From Athripsodes cinereus (taxonomy: Eukaryota > Arthropoda > Insecta > Trichoptera > Leptoceridae), in the NCBI GenBank assembly GCA_947579605.1, contig OX388313.1, positions 1 through 64,000 on the forward strand: DNA of 64,000 bases. The letters are read 5' to 3'. Below the pieces are notes generated by a model. It was not told the origin of the DNA. It saw nothing but the letters and a program-made list of their open reading frames with translations, and searched no databases. A program made the translations under genes and the position numbers. Shown piece by piece: positions 32,224 through 46,125 of the stretch; the stretch's first letter is position 1, and each line of letters opens with the position of its first letter.

Positions 32224-35200
32224 ACCTAACCTAACCTAACCTAACCTAACCTAACCTAACTAACCTAACCTAACCTAACCTAACCTAACCTAACCTAACC
32301 TAACCTAACCTAACCTAACCTAACCTAACCTAACTAACCTAACCTAACCTAACCTAACCTAACCTAACCTAACCTAACCTAACCTAACCTAACCTAACTA
32401 ACCTAACCTAACCTAACCTAACCTAACCTAACCTAACCTAACCTAACCTAACCTAACCTAACCTAACCTAACCTAACCTAACCTAACCTAACCTAACCTA
32501 ACCTAACCTAACCTAACCTAACCTAACCTAACCTAACCTAACCTAACCTAACCTAACCTAACCTAACCTAACCTAACCTAACCTAACCTAACCTAACCTA
32601 ACCTAACCTAACCTAACCTAACCTAACCTAACCTAACCTAACCTAACCTAACCTAACCTAACCTAACCTAACTAACCTAACCTAACCTACCTAACCTAAC
32701 CTAACCTAACCTAACCTAACCTAACCTAACCTAACCTAACTAACCTAACCTAACCTAACCTAACCTAACCTAACCTAACCTAACCTAACCTAACCTAACC
32801 TAACTAACCTAACCTAACCTAACCTAACCTAACCTAACCTAACCTAACCTAACCTAACCTAACCTAACCTAACCTAACCTAACCTAACCTAACCTAACCT
32901 AACCTAACCTAACCTAACCTAACCTAACCTAACCTAACCTAACCTAACCTAACCTAACTAACCTAACCTAACCTAACCTAACCTAACCTAACCTAACCTA
33001 ACCTAACCTAACCTAACCTAACCTAACCTAACCTAACCTAACCTAACCTAACCTAACCTAACCTAACCTAACCTAACCTAACCTAACCTAACCTAACCTA
33101 ACCTAACCTAACCTAACCTAACCTAACCTAACCTAACTAACCTAACCTAACCTAACCTAACCTAACCTAACCTAACCTAACCTAACCTAACCTAACCTAA
33201 CCTAACCTAACCTAACCTAACCTAACCTAACCTAACCTAACCTAACCTAACCTAACCTAACCTAACCTAACCTAACCTAACCTAACCTAACCTAACCTAA
33301 CCTAACCTAACCTAACCTAACCTAACCTAACCTAACCTAACCTAACCTAACCTAACCTAACCTAACCTAACCTAACCTAACCTAACCTAACCTAACCTAA
33401 CCTAACCTAACCTAACCTAACCTAACCTAACCTAACCTAACCTAACCTAACCTAACCTAACCTAACCTAACCTAACCTAACCTAACCTAACCTAACCTAA
33501 CCTAACCTAACCTAACCTAACCTAACCTAACCTAACCTAACCTAACCTAACCTAACCTAACCTAACCTAACCTAACCTAACCTAACCTAACCTAACCTAA
33601 CCTAACCTAACCTAACCTAACCTAACCTAACCTAACCTAACCTAACCTAACCTAACCTAACCTAACCTAACCTAACCTAACCTAACTAACCTAACCTAAC
33701 CTAACCTAACCTAACCTAACCTAACCTAACCTAACCTAACCTAACCTAACCTAACCTAACCTAACCTAACCTAACCTAACCTAACTAACCTAACCTAACC
33801 TAACCTAACCTAACCTAACCTAACCTAACCTAACCTAACCTAACCTAACCTAACCTAACCTAACCTAACCTAACCTAACCTAACCTAACCTAACCTAACC
33901 TAACCTAACCTAACCTAACCTAACCTAACCTAACCTAACCTAACCTAACCTAACCTAACCTAACCTAACCTAACCTAACCTAACCTAACCTAACCTAACC
34001 TAACCTAACCTAACCTAACCTAACCTAACCTAACCTAACCTAACCTAACCTAACCTAACCTAACCTAACCTAACCTAACCTAACCTAACCTAACCTAACC
34101 TAACCTAACCTAACCTAACCTAACCTAACCTAACCTAACCTAACCTAACCTAACCTAACCTAACCTAACCTAACCTAACCTAACCTAACCTAACCTAACC
34201 TAACCTAACCTAACCTAACCTAACCTAACCTAACCTAACCTAACCTAACCTAACCTAACCTAACCTAACCTAACCTAACCTAACCTAACCTAACCTAACC
34301 TAACCTAACCTAACCTAACCTAACCTAACCTAACCTAACCTAACCTAACCTAACCTAACCTAACCTAACCTAACCTAACCTAACCTAACCTAACCTAACC
34401 TAACCTAACCTAACCTAACCTAACCTAACCTAACCTAACCTAACCTAACCTAACCTAACCTAACCTAACCTAACCTAACCTAACCTAACCTAACCTAACC
34501 TAACCTAACCTAACCTAACCTAACCTAACCTAACCTAACCTAACCTAACCTAACCTAACCTAACCTAACCTAACCTAACCTAACCTAACCTAACCTAACC
34601 TAACCTAACCTAACCTAACCTAACCTAACCTAACCTAACCTAACCTAACCTAACCTAACCTAACCTAACCTAACCTAACCTAACCTAACCTAACCTAACC
34701 TAACCTAACCTAACCTAACCTAACCTAACCTAACCTAACCTAACCTAACCTAACCTAACCTAACCTAACCTAACCTAACCTAACCTAACCTAACCTAACC
34801 TAACCTAACCTAACCTAACCTAACCTAACCTAACCTAACCTAACCTAACCTAACCTAACCTAACCTAACCTAACCTAACCTAACCTAACCTAACCTAACC
34901 TAACCTAACCTAACCTAACCTAACCTAACCTAACCTAACCTAACCTAACCTAACCTAACCTAACCTAACCTAACCTAACCTAACCTAACCTAACCTAACC
35001 TAACCTAACCTAACCTAACCTAACCTAACCTAACCTAACCTAACCTAACCTAACCTAACCTAACCTAACCTAACCTAACCTAACCTAACCTAACCTAACC
35101 TAACCTAACCTAACCTAACCTAACCTAACCTAACCTAACCTAACCTAACCTAACCTAACCTAACCTAACCTAACCTAACCTAACCTAACCTAACCTAACC

Positions 35201-38200
35201 TAACCTAACCTAACCTAACCTAACCTAACCTAACCTAACCTAACCTAACCTAACCTAACCTAACCTAACCTAACCTAACCTAACCTAACCTAACCTAACC
35301 TAACCTAACCTAACCTAACCTAACCTAACCTAACCTAACCTAACCTAACCTAACCTAACCTAACCTAACCTAACCTAACCTAACCTAACCTAACCTAACC
35401 TAACCTAACCTAACCTAACCTAACCTAACCTAACCTAACCTAACCTAACCTAACCTAACCTAACCTAACCTAACCTAACCTAACCTAACCTAACCTAACC
35501 TAACCTAACCTAACCTAACCTAACCTAACCTAACCTAACCTAACCTAACCTAACCTAACCTAACCTAACCTAACCTAACCTAACCTAACCTAACCTAACC
35601 TAACCTAACCTAACCTAACCTAACCTAACCTAACCTAACCTAACCTAACCTAACCTAACCTAACCTAACCTAACCTAACCTAACCTAACCTAACCTAACC
35701 TAACCTAACCTAACCTAACCTAACCTAACCTAACCTAACCTAACCTAACCTAACCTAACCTAACCTAACCTAACCTAACCTAACCTAACCTAACCTAACC
35801 TAACCTAACCTAACCTAACCTAACCTAACCTAACCTAACCTAACCTAACCTAACCTAACCTAACCTAACCTAACCTAACCTAACCTAACCTAACCTAACC
35901 TAACCTAACCTAACCTAACCTAACCTAACCTAACCTAACCTAACCTAACCTAACCTAACCTAACCTAACCTAACCTAACCTAACCTAACCTAACCTAACC
36001 TAACCTAACCTAACCTAACCTAACCTAACCTAACCTAACCTAACCTAACCTAACCTAACCTAACCTAACCTAACCTAACCTAACCTAACCTAACCTAACC
36101 TAACCTAACCTAACCTAACCTAACCTAACCTAACCTAACCTAACCTAACCTAACCTAACCTAACCTAACCTAACCTAACCTAACCTAACCTAACCTAACC
36201 TAACCTAACCTAACCTAACCTAACCTAACCTAACCTAACCTAACCTAACCTAACCTAACCTAACCTAACCTAACCTAACCTAACCTAACCTAACCTAACC
36301 TAACCTAACCTAACCTAACCTAACCTAACCTAACCTAACCTAACCTAACCTAACCTAACCTAACCTAACCTAACCTAACCTAACCTAACCTAACCTAACC
36401 TAACCTAACCTAACCTAACCTAACCTAACCTAACCTAACCTAACCTAACCTAACCTAACCTAACCTAACCTAACCTAACCTAACCTAACCTAACCTAACC
36501 TAACCTAACCTAACCTAACCTAACCTAACCTAACCTAACCTAACCTAACCTAACCTAACCTAACCTAACCTAACCTAACCTAACCTAACCTAACCTAACC
36601 TAACCTAACCTAACCTAACCTAACCTAACCTAACCTAACCTAACCTAACCTAACCTAACCTAACCTAACCTAACCTAACCTAACCTAACCTAACCTAACC
36701 TAACCTAACCTAACCTAACCTAACCTAACCTAACCTAACCTAACCTAACCTAACCTAACCTAACCTAACCTAACCTAACCTAACCTAACCTAACCTAACC
36801 TAACCTAACCTAACCTAACCTAACCTAACCTAACCTAACCTAACCTAACCTAACCTAACCTAACCTAACCTAACCTAACCTAACCTAACCTAACCTAACC
36901 TAACCTAACCTAACCTAACCTAACCTAACCTAACCTAACCTAACCTAACCTAACCTAACCTAACCTAACCTAACCTAACCTAACCTAACCTAACCTAACC
37001 TAACCTAACCTAACCTAACCTAACCTAACCTAACCTAACCTAACCTAACCTAACCTAACCTAACCTAACCTAACCTAACCTAACCTAACCTAACCTAACC
37101 TAACCTAACCTAACCTAACCTAACCTAACCTAACCTAACCTAACCTAACCTAACCTAACCTAACCTAACCTAACCTAACCTAACCTAACCTAACCTAACC
37201 TAACCTAACCTAACCTAACCTAACCTAACCTAACCTAACCTAACCTAACCTAACCTAACCTAACCTAACCTAACCTAACCTAACCTAACCTAACCTAACC
37301 TAACCTAACCTAACCTAACCTAACCTAACCTAACCTAACCTAACCTAACCTAACCTAACCTAACCTAACCTAACCTAACCTAACCTAACCTAACCTAACC
37401 TAACCTAACCTAACCTAACCTAACCTAACCTAACCTAACCTAACCTAACCTAACCTAACCTAACCTAACCTAACCTAACCTAACCTAACCTAACCTAACC
37501 TAACCTAACCTAACCTAACCTAACCTAACCTAACCTAACCTAACCTAACCTAACCTAACCTAACCTAACCTAACCTAACCTAACCTAACCTAACCTAACC
37601 TAACCTAACCTAACCTAACCTAACCTAACCTAACCTAACCTAACCTAACCTAACCTAACCTAACCTAACCTAACCTAACCTAACCTAACCTAACCTAACC
37701 TAACCTAACCTAACCTAACCTAACCTAACCTAACCTAACCTAACCTAACCTAACCTAACCTAACCTAACCTAACCTAACCTAACCTAACCTAACCTAACC
37801 TAACCTAACCTAACCTAACCTAACCTAACCTAACCTAACCTAACCTAACCTAACCTAACCTAACCTAACCTAACCTAACCTAACCTAACCTAACCTAACC
37901 TAACCTAACCTAACCTAACCTAACCTAACCTAACCTAACCTAACCTAACCTAACCTAACCTAACCTAACCTAACCTAACCTAACCTAACCTAACCTAACC
38001 TAACCTAACCTAACCTAACCTAACCTAACCTAACCTAACCTAACCTAACCTAACCTAACCTAACCTAACCTAACCTAACCTAACCTAACCTAACCTAACC
38101 TAACCTAACCTAACCTAACCTAACCTAACCTAACCTAACCTAACCTAACCTAACCTAACCTAACCTAACCTAACCTAACCTAACCTAACCTAACCTAACC

Positions 38201-41200
38201 TAACCTAACCTAACCTAACCTAACCTAACCTAACCTAACCTAACCTAACCTAACCTAACCTAACCTAACCTAACCTAACCTAACCTAACCTAACCTAACC
38301 TAACCTAACCTAACCTAACCTAACCTAACCTAACCTAACCTAACCTAACCTAACCTAACCTAACCTAACCTAACCTAACCTAACCTAACCTAACCTAACC
38401 TAACCTAACCTAACCTAACCTAACCTAACCTAACCTAACCTAACCTAACCTAACCTAACCTAACCTAACCTAACCTAACCTAACCTAACCTAACCTAACC
38501 TAACCTAACCTAACCTAACCTAACCTAACCTAACCTAACCTAACCTAACCTAACCTAACCTAACCTAACCTAACCTAACCTAACCTAACCTAACCTAACC
38601 TAACCTAACCTAACCTAACCTAACCTAACCTAACCTAACCTAACCTAACCTAACCTAACCTAACCTAACCTAACCTAACCTAACCTAACCTAACCTAACC
38701 TAACCTAACCTAACCTAACCTAACCTAACCTAACCTAACCTAACCTAACCTAACCTAACCTAACCTAACCTAACCTAACCTAACCTAACCTAACCTAACC
38801 TAACCTAACCTAACCTAACCTAACCTAACCTAACCTAACCTAACCTAACCTAACCTAACCTAACCTAACCTAACCTAACCTAACCTAACCTAACCTAACC
38901 TAACCTAACCTAACCTAACCTAACCTAACCTAACCTAACCTAACCTAACCTAACCTAACCTAACCTAACCTAACCTAACCTAACCTAACCTAACCTAACC
39001 TAACCTAACCTAACCTAACCTAACCTAACCTAACCTAACCTAACCTAACCTAACCTAACCTAACCTAACCTAACCTAACCTAACCTAACCTAACCTAACC
39101 TAACCTAACCTAACCTAACCTAACCTAACCTAACCTAACCTAACCTAACCTAACCTAACCTAACCTAACCTAACCTAACCTAACCTAACCTAACCTAACC
39201 TAACCTAACCTAACCTAACCTAACCTAACCTAACCTAACCTAACCTAACCTAACCTAACCTAACCTAACCTAACCTAACCTAACCTAACCTAACCTAACC
39301 TAACCTAACCTAACCTAACCTAACCTAACCTAACCTAACCTAACCTAACCTAACCTAACCTAACCTAACCTAACCTAACCTAACCTAACCTAACCTAACC
39401 TAACCTAACCTAACCTAACCTAACCTAACCTAACCTAACCTAACCTAACCTAACCTAACCTAACCTAACCTAACCTAACCTAACCTAACCTAACCTAACC
39501 TAACCTAACCTAACCTAACCTAACCTAACCTAACCTAACCTAACCTAACCTAACCTAACCTAACCTAACCTAACCTAACCTAACCTAACCTAACCTAACC
39601 TAACCTAACCTAACCTAACCTAACCTAACCTAACCTAACCTAACCTAACCTAACCTAACCTAACCTAACCTAACCTAACCTAACCTAACCTAACCTAACC
39701 TAACCTAACCTAACCTAACCTAACCTAACCTAACCTAACCTAACCTAACCTAACCTAACCTAACCTAACCTAACCTAACCTAACCTAACCTAACCTAACC
39801 TAACCTAACCTAACCTAACCTAACCTAACCTAACCTAACCTAACCTAACCTAACCTAACCTAACCTAACCTAACCTAACCTAACCTAACCTAACCTAACC
39901 TAACCTAACCTAACCTAACCTAACCTAACCTAACCTAACCTAACCTAACCTAACCTAACCTAACCTAACCTAACCTAACCTAACCTAACCTAACCTAACC
40001 TAACCTAACCTAACCTAACCTAACCTAACCTAACCTAACCTAACCTAACCTAACCTAACCTAACCTAACCTAACCTAACCTAACCTAACCTAACCTAACC
40101 TAACCTAACCTAACCTAACCTAACCTAACCTAACCTAACCTAACCTAACCTAACCTAACCTAACCTAACCTAACCTAACCTAACCTAACCTAACCTAACC
40201 TAACCTAACCTAACCTAACCTAACCTAACCTAACCTAACCTAACCTAACCTAACCTAACCTAACCTAACCTAACCTAACCTAACCTAACCTAACCTAACC
40301 TAACCTAACCTAACCTAACCTAACCTAACCTAACCTAACCTAACCTAACCTAACCTAACCTAACCTAACCTAACCTAACCTAACCTAACCTAACCTAACC
40401 TAACCTAACCTAACCTAACCTAACCTAACCTAACCTAACCTAACCTAACCTAACCTAACCTAACCTAACCTAACCTAACCTAACCTAACCTAACCTAACC
40501 TAACCTAACCTAACCTAACCTAACCTAACCTAACCTAACCTAACCTAACCTAACCTAACCTAACCTAACCTAACCTAACCTAACCTAACCTAACCTAACC
40601 TAACCTAACCTAACCTAACCTAACCTAACCTAACCTAACCTAACCTAACCTAACCTAACCTAACCTAACCTAACCTAACCTAACCTAACCTAACCTAACC
40701 TAACCTAACCTAACCTAACCTAACCTAACCTAACCTAACCTAACCTAACCTAACCTAACCTAACCTAACCTAACCTAACCTAACCTAACCTAACCTAACC
40801 TAACCTAACCTAACCTAACCTAACCTAACCTAACCTAACCTAACCTAACCTAACCTAACCTAACCTAACCTAACCTAACCTAACCTAACCTAACCTAACC
40901 TAACCTAACCTAACCTAACCTAACCTAACCTAACCTAACCTAACCTAACCTAACCTAACCTAACCTAACCTAACCTAACCTAACCTAACCTAACCTAACC
41001 TAACCTAACCTAACCTAACCTAACCTAACCTAACCTAACCTAACCTAACCTAACCTAACCTAACCTAACCTAACCTAACCTAACCTAACCTAACCTAACC
41101 TAACCTAACCTAACCTAACCTAACCTAACCTAACCTAACCTAACCTAACCTAACCTAACCTAACCTAACCTAACCTAACCTAACCTAACCTAACCTAACC

Positions 41201-41770
41201 TAACCTAACCTAACCTAACCTAACCTAACCTAACCTAACCTAACCTAACCTAACCTAACCTAACCTAACCTAACCTAACCTAACCTAACCTAACCTAACC
41301 TAACCTAACCTAACCTAACCTAACCTAACCTAACCTAACCTAACCTAACCTAACCTAACCTAACCTAACCTAACCTAACCTAACCTAACCTAACCTAACC
41401 TAACCTAACCTAACCTAACCTAACCTAACCTAACCTAACCTAACCTAACCTAACCTAACCTAACCTAACCTAACCTAACCTAACCTAACCTAACCTAACC
41501 TAACCTAACCTAACCTAACCTAACCTAACCTAACCTAACCTAACCTAACCTAACCTAACCTAACCTAACCTAACCTAACCTAACCTAACCTAACCTAACC
41601 TAACCTAACCTAACCTAACCTAACCTAACCTAACCTAACCTAACCTAACCTAACCTAACCTAACCTAACCTAACCTAACCTAACCTAACCTAACCTAACC
41701 TAACCTAACCTAACCTAACCTAACCTAACCTAACCTAACCTAACCTAACCTAACCTAACCTAACCTAACC
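32224..41770. repeat. (CCTAA)n telomeric array, about 9.5 kb
   Basis: About 1,900 tandem copies of CCTAA on the plus strand (TTAGG on the minus), the telomere unit of most insects. Reading left to right, CCTAA-first is the orientation of a left chromosome end. Departures from the unit (CTAA four-mers, and one CCTA four-mer near 32687) occur only between 32224 and about 33790; from there to 41770 the phase never breaks. The right edge is a variant CCTGA at 41769-41773 touching the LINE poly(A). Confidence 0.98.
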
Positions 41771-41785
41771 TGACCTTTTTTTTTA

Positions 41786-41937
41786 TTAAGAAGGGGAAAT
41801 CCGTCATGGACACCCAGTCAGTCAAGACTGGGTAGTGCCGGACTCTTACCGGCTAAAACCCCTTCTTCTTCTTTGGGACCCGGTTCCTACCTTACGGTCT
41901 ACCCAGGGACTCAATTTTGTCTTAAATCACTTTTGTG
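41786..41937 (-). other. 3' UTR of the telomeric LINE, with two hairpins
   Basis: Two adjacent inverted repeats: ACCCAGTC (41812-41819) with GACTGGGT (41826-41833), and GCCGG (41837-41841) with CCGGC (41849-41853). R1-clade reverse transcriptases recognise structured 3' UTRs; that these hairpins are the signal is inference. Confidence 0.6.
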
Positions 41938-42486
41938 TCATTCGTCATTTTGTCTTCTTCGCTCATCATCTTCCTTCTTTTTTATAATTTGCTCCATATA
42001 TTCTGCGATAGTGACCCACTCCCTGTGATTTCTGAGCATACAGTCTACTATGTTCTCTGGGGATAGATTCCCGCTTGTTCCCAAGTTGTGCTTCAGTCTT
42101 GATCTGTGCTCATTCCACTCAGTGCATTGGAACAGTGTGTGTTCTGCATCATCTTTTTCTGTGCCACAGTATACGCAGGCCTCTGTTTCTGCCTTGTTAA
42201 TCTTTTTCAAATACTCTCCGAAAACGCCGTGTCCCGTCATGCACTGGACCATCCTTAATGTTATCTCCCCGTGTTTCCGGTCCAACCAGGGCCTTATATC
42301 ACTTATGAGACGATGGGTCCATCGTCCTCTATTAGACTCGTCCCATGTCTTCTGCCATTCCAGAATAGTGGTCTCCCTCTCTGCACGCTTAATTTCCTGT
42401 GTTAAAGGTCCCTCCCGGTAGAATAATCTTCCTCTTTCTTCCGCCAGTAAATTTGCGGGTATGATTCCGGCTATAACTAGAGCTGC
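41938..42486 (-). pseudogene. Telomeric LINE ORF2, C-terminal part
   Basis: The minus-strand frame is open from the hAT insertion edge (42486) to a stop at 41938. It encodes a linker (ALVIAGIIPANLLAEER), a WTHRLISDIRPWLDRKHGE region and a CCHC finger CVYCGTEKDDAEHTLFQC, the C-terminal finger typical of R1-type ORF2 proteins. It is in frame with 46396 upstream once the hAT and one copy of its target are left out. Listed as a pseudogene because ORF2 is broken elsewhere. Confidence 0.85.
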
Positions 42487-42948
42487 GTCAGTAGTAGGGC
42501 ATGAATCTCGGAATCTCGCAATATCGGAATCTCGGACCGCTAAATCCGATATTACAATTCCGATACTGAGTGATCCAATATCGTAACATCGGAATCAGAA
42601 AAAAATCTACTCAAGTTTAAAAAGATGTATATTTTAGCTCTTTGCGTAGTGTGTGTGTTCGTCTCGCTTACTCGGACACACGAACTCACCTGTTTGAAAA
42701 TGATGAATCTCATCTATAAGTTACCGAAGATTTCCGATGAAGTGTCAATAGAAGCAAAAATCATGGACCCAGGCAAAAATTAATATCTAAGTGACAGTTC
42801 GGATTTCTTCTGCTACTATAAGAGAGATAGAACGATCATTCCATCTCGTTCTATTCGTTCATCAGTCACGCTCGTGAACTGTGTATGATAAGACGTGTTT
42901 GTGTTTTAAGTGGTTAATGTAGATACGTGCAACGTTGCTTTAAAAGAT

Positions 42949-43574
42949 GTGAGTACATTTTATTATCTGTTTTCTAATTCAGTATAAATATCTGTAAATG
43001 TGTATCGTACATGTGCTATTTCAAAATAAAACAAAAAAAACGTCAAAATGATTTAACCAATCTGAAAAATCTCAATCGGAGACCATAATTGCACAATGTA
43101 TCAACATTGCGCAAATTTAAATCGGAATTAGGAGGAAGGCGGCCCAACGCTTACGAATTGGCTTATGGCTGGCTTAAGTGTACACTTTATTGTTGTAATG
43201 TAGTCAATATGATTCTTTCGTTCGTCGACTTTTAGGATACTACTTTGGATTGGACCGTAAAAAGATGGTTTCTCCATTTTCATTATGTGAAAATTGTAAA
43301 CATTAGGGTAATTATTACATCACACAGGAACTATTAAACGTATTTTGATAAGGTTTTTACTTTTTAACGTCGATATTATTCATCCAGAAATTCCCGCGGG
43401 AAAAGACTAGAACATGGATTTTATCGAATTTCCATGCGAATAAAGTCGCGCGTGGAGTCTAGTATTGTTGTAATGTAGCACAGATTGGCGATTTATTATT
43501 ACTAATAAAATTTTACCTACGCATTAAACCTGCTAGTCTAAGTTTATATATTTGTATAAAAAAATTCTTTGCAG
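42949..43574 (+). other. Candidate intron in the hAT transposase leader
   Basis: A strong donor (AAAAGAT/GTGAGTA, 42942-42955) and acceptor (TTCTTTGCAG/G, ending 43574) are present. Splicing joins AT from 42947-42948 with G at 43575 to make an ATG followed in frame by GGT TCA TCA. No in-frame ATG exists upstream of the BED finger without splicing; the open frame otherwise begins at a TTG. Confidence 0.6.
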
Positions 43575-45585
43575 GGGTTCATCAAAAAAGAAAGACACGT
43601 ACTCAGAATTTCTCAGCAAACGCTCATCAAATGTATGGGATCATTTTCGTCGATCGGATGATGGCCAAACCGCTGAGTGCAAGATATGTTTAAAAAAACT
43701 AAAAACTACCGGGGGGTCTACTACTGGCTTGCATACACATTTACGAACTGTGCACTCAAAAATCACTGCAGTTGGACCTGCTTCATCGGAGAGTACTTCG
43801 AGCACATCATCATCACAAGAGCAGACGACAAAGCTCAAGAAACGGAAACTAATGACTGAATACTTCAAGTCTTCAGAATCGCTGGAGGTTGTTGTTACTC
43901 GAATGACCGCCTTAAATGGTGCAAGTTTCAGATTCTTTTCTGAAAGTCAAGATCTTCGGCAGCTCTTCAAAAAAAGTGGATACGACTTACCGAAAACGCC
44001 AAATACTATTGCGAAAATGGTTCTTGAACATGCCGAACTAGTCAAATGTGAAACAATTAAAACCATAAAGCTCATGAAGGGAAATGGAGAAAGATTTACA
44101 ATGACTCTCGACGAGTGGACCTCTCTTCGAAACAGGAGATATATGAACATAAACCTTCATTGCAGAGCTTTTGGAGGTTTCGAATTCAAGAATCTTGGAC
44201 TTGTCAAAATAACGGGGTCCATGCCAGCTGCAGCAGCTCTGTCCATTATACGCGAGCACCTTGCCAAGTTTAATATCGTCCTTGAAGAAGATATTATTAG
44301 TCATACAACCGATGGCGCCAGTGTAATGAAAAAAATGGGTTCATATATCCCCGCCCACCATCAACTCTGCCTCGCCCACGGTGTTCAGCTTGCTGTGATT
44401 GATACCTTGTATAAGACAACGACTACTGCCGACGCCCAGCTCGAGCCCTCCCTCCAGCATGAAATGGAATCCACAAATCGCTCAGACTCAGAAAGCGACG
44501 TTGATAATGATTGGTTAACAGAGTGTGATGGCTTCGAAGTAGAAAGCTCAAGAGTTCGGACAACTGATCCAAGAAAATACAAAGAGGTGATTGGAAAAGT
44601 ACGATGCCTGGTAAGATCAATCAGAAAGTCACCTCTCAAAGCCGATGCCTTGAGAGCTTACGTTAGGAAAGAGTTTGGGGAAAACATCCAGTTGCAGTTA
44701 GACTGTCGAACAAGATGGTCCAGCATGAATGATATGATAGGATCGTTCCTAAAAATGAAGGACTGCATCTTCAAACTTCTGATTGACATTAAATCAGACA
44801 TATCCTTCACAGATGTGGAAATTCGGACATTAACCGATATCCATCGTAGTTTGGAAGTGGTAAAAATGACTGTATTGTCTATTTGCCGACGCGATGCCAC
44901 ACTGTATACGGCAGACACAGCATTGAAATTTATGCTGAATAAACTTGACCAGCAAAATACGCATCTCAGTTCAAGTCTCGCTGCAAACTTACGAAGTCGA
45001 ATAAAAGAAAGACGACTATTAATAGCTGGAGTATTACACTACCTTCATGATTCCGAAAGCTTCTACAGTGCTTCAGAAGACGATGTATTTCCGAAACCCA
45101 CAAGTGGGGAAATATGCGATGTTATTGCAAGCCTGTTGAAACGTCTCAACTATATCGAAAAACCTACTGGCAGTCCCGGCGTCAGAGAAAAAGAGACTGC
45201 AGCGATAACAGCTGTTTCATTATCTTCCGATGATGATGATGAGTCCGTAGCTACAGAAAGTATTCTCGCTACAACGAGTAAGCTGACCCTGCAACAAGAA
45301 TTTGAGAAGGAAATGGAAAAATGCAAAAAAAAGAAGAGGGCAGTGCTTCCGTCCGAAGAATTAGATCTTTTGGTATTTTTAATGACTGAAAAAGCAATAT
45401 ATGACAATAAAGGTGAAAGGGGAGTATATCTAACACGGGCGTACAAGTATCTTTCATCAATTTTGCCTACTAGTGTTGAAAGTGAGCGTGTTTTTTCGTC
45501 GGCCGGATATTTCTGCAATAAAATACGAAGTTCACTCTCCGACAAAATGCTTGACGCTTTGTTGTTCTTGAGAACACATTACTAA
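43575..45585 (+). CDS. hAT transposase with N-terminal BED zinc finger
   Basis: About 670 residues in one open frame. The N-terminal BED finger runs from VWDHFRR through CKICLKKL to HTHLRTVH (C-x2-C, H-x4-H), for DNA binding. The catalytic core is an RNase-H-like fold split by an insertion: LDEWTS, HTTDGASVMKK, HHQLCLAHGVQLAV and LQLDCRTRWSSMND. The C-terminal hAT dimerisation region is ILPTSVESERVFSSAGYFCNKI, with its Glu. The protein excises and pastes the element. The start is probably a spliced ATG (see 42949-43574), because the genomic frame opens at TTG 43552. The acidic serine-rich stretch at about 45225-45260 is probably disordered. No stops or frameshifts, so the copy may be recently active. 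The dead relative at 5240-6425 aligns block by block. Confidence 0.92.
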
Positions 45586-45639
45586 GAAAAACGAGATTTA
45601 AAAAAATAAACGTTCCTATTTACTCTTTATTTCTAATAA

Positions 45640-46125
45640 TTGTTGTTCTAAGTTGTTAATTTTGCTTCCACATTTTAAAAAATAAGAAATTTTTGTCGAT
45701 ATTGATTCTGAATTGTTGTTCTTAGTTGTTGATTTTGTTTCCACACTTTAAAATATAAGAAGTTTTAATAATATTGGTTCTTAATTGTTAATTTTGCTTC
45801 CACACTTTAAAATATAAGAAGTTTTAATAATGTTGATTCTGAGTTGTTGATCTTAGTTGTTGATTTTGATTCCACATTTTGGATTATAAGAAGTTTTAAT
45901 AATGTTGATTCCGAGTTGTTGTTCTTAGTTGTTGATTTTGCTTCCACATTTTGGATTGTAAGAAGTTTTAATAATGTTGATTCTGAGTTGTTGTTCTTAG
46001 TTGTTGATTTTGCTTCCACATTTTGGGTTATCAGAAGTTTTAATAATGTTGATTCTGAGTTGTTGTTCTTAGTTGTTGATTTTGCTTCCACATTTTGGAT
46101 CATAAGAAGTTTTAATAATGTTGAT
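45640..46125 (+). repeat. 72-bp tandem repeats inside the hAT element
   Basis: About six units of TTAGTTGTTGATTTTGCTTC, CACATTTTGGAT and AGAAGTTTTAATAATGTTGA in order; the first two are diverged and the last four nearly identical. The 72-base period is 24 codons, so both strands show open frames with 24-residue periodicity. These are not counted as genes because the pattern follows from the period. Confidence 0.9.

Noticed and set aside
32224..41770. Interpretation of the array as an ordinary satellite or CRISPR-like repeat
   Set aside because: The unit is the insect telomere pentamer without spacers, and a telomere-specific LINE is embedded next to it.
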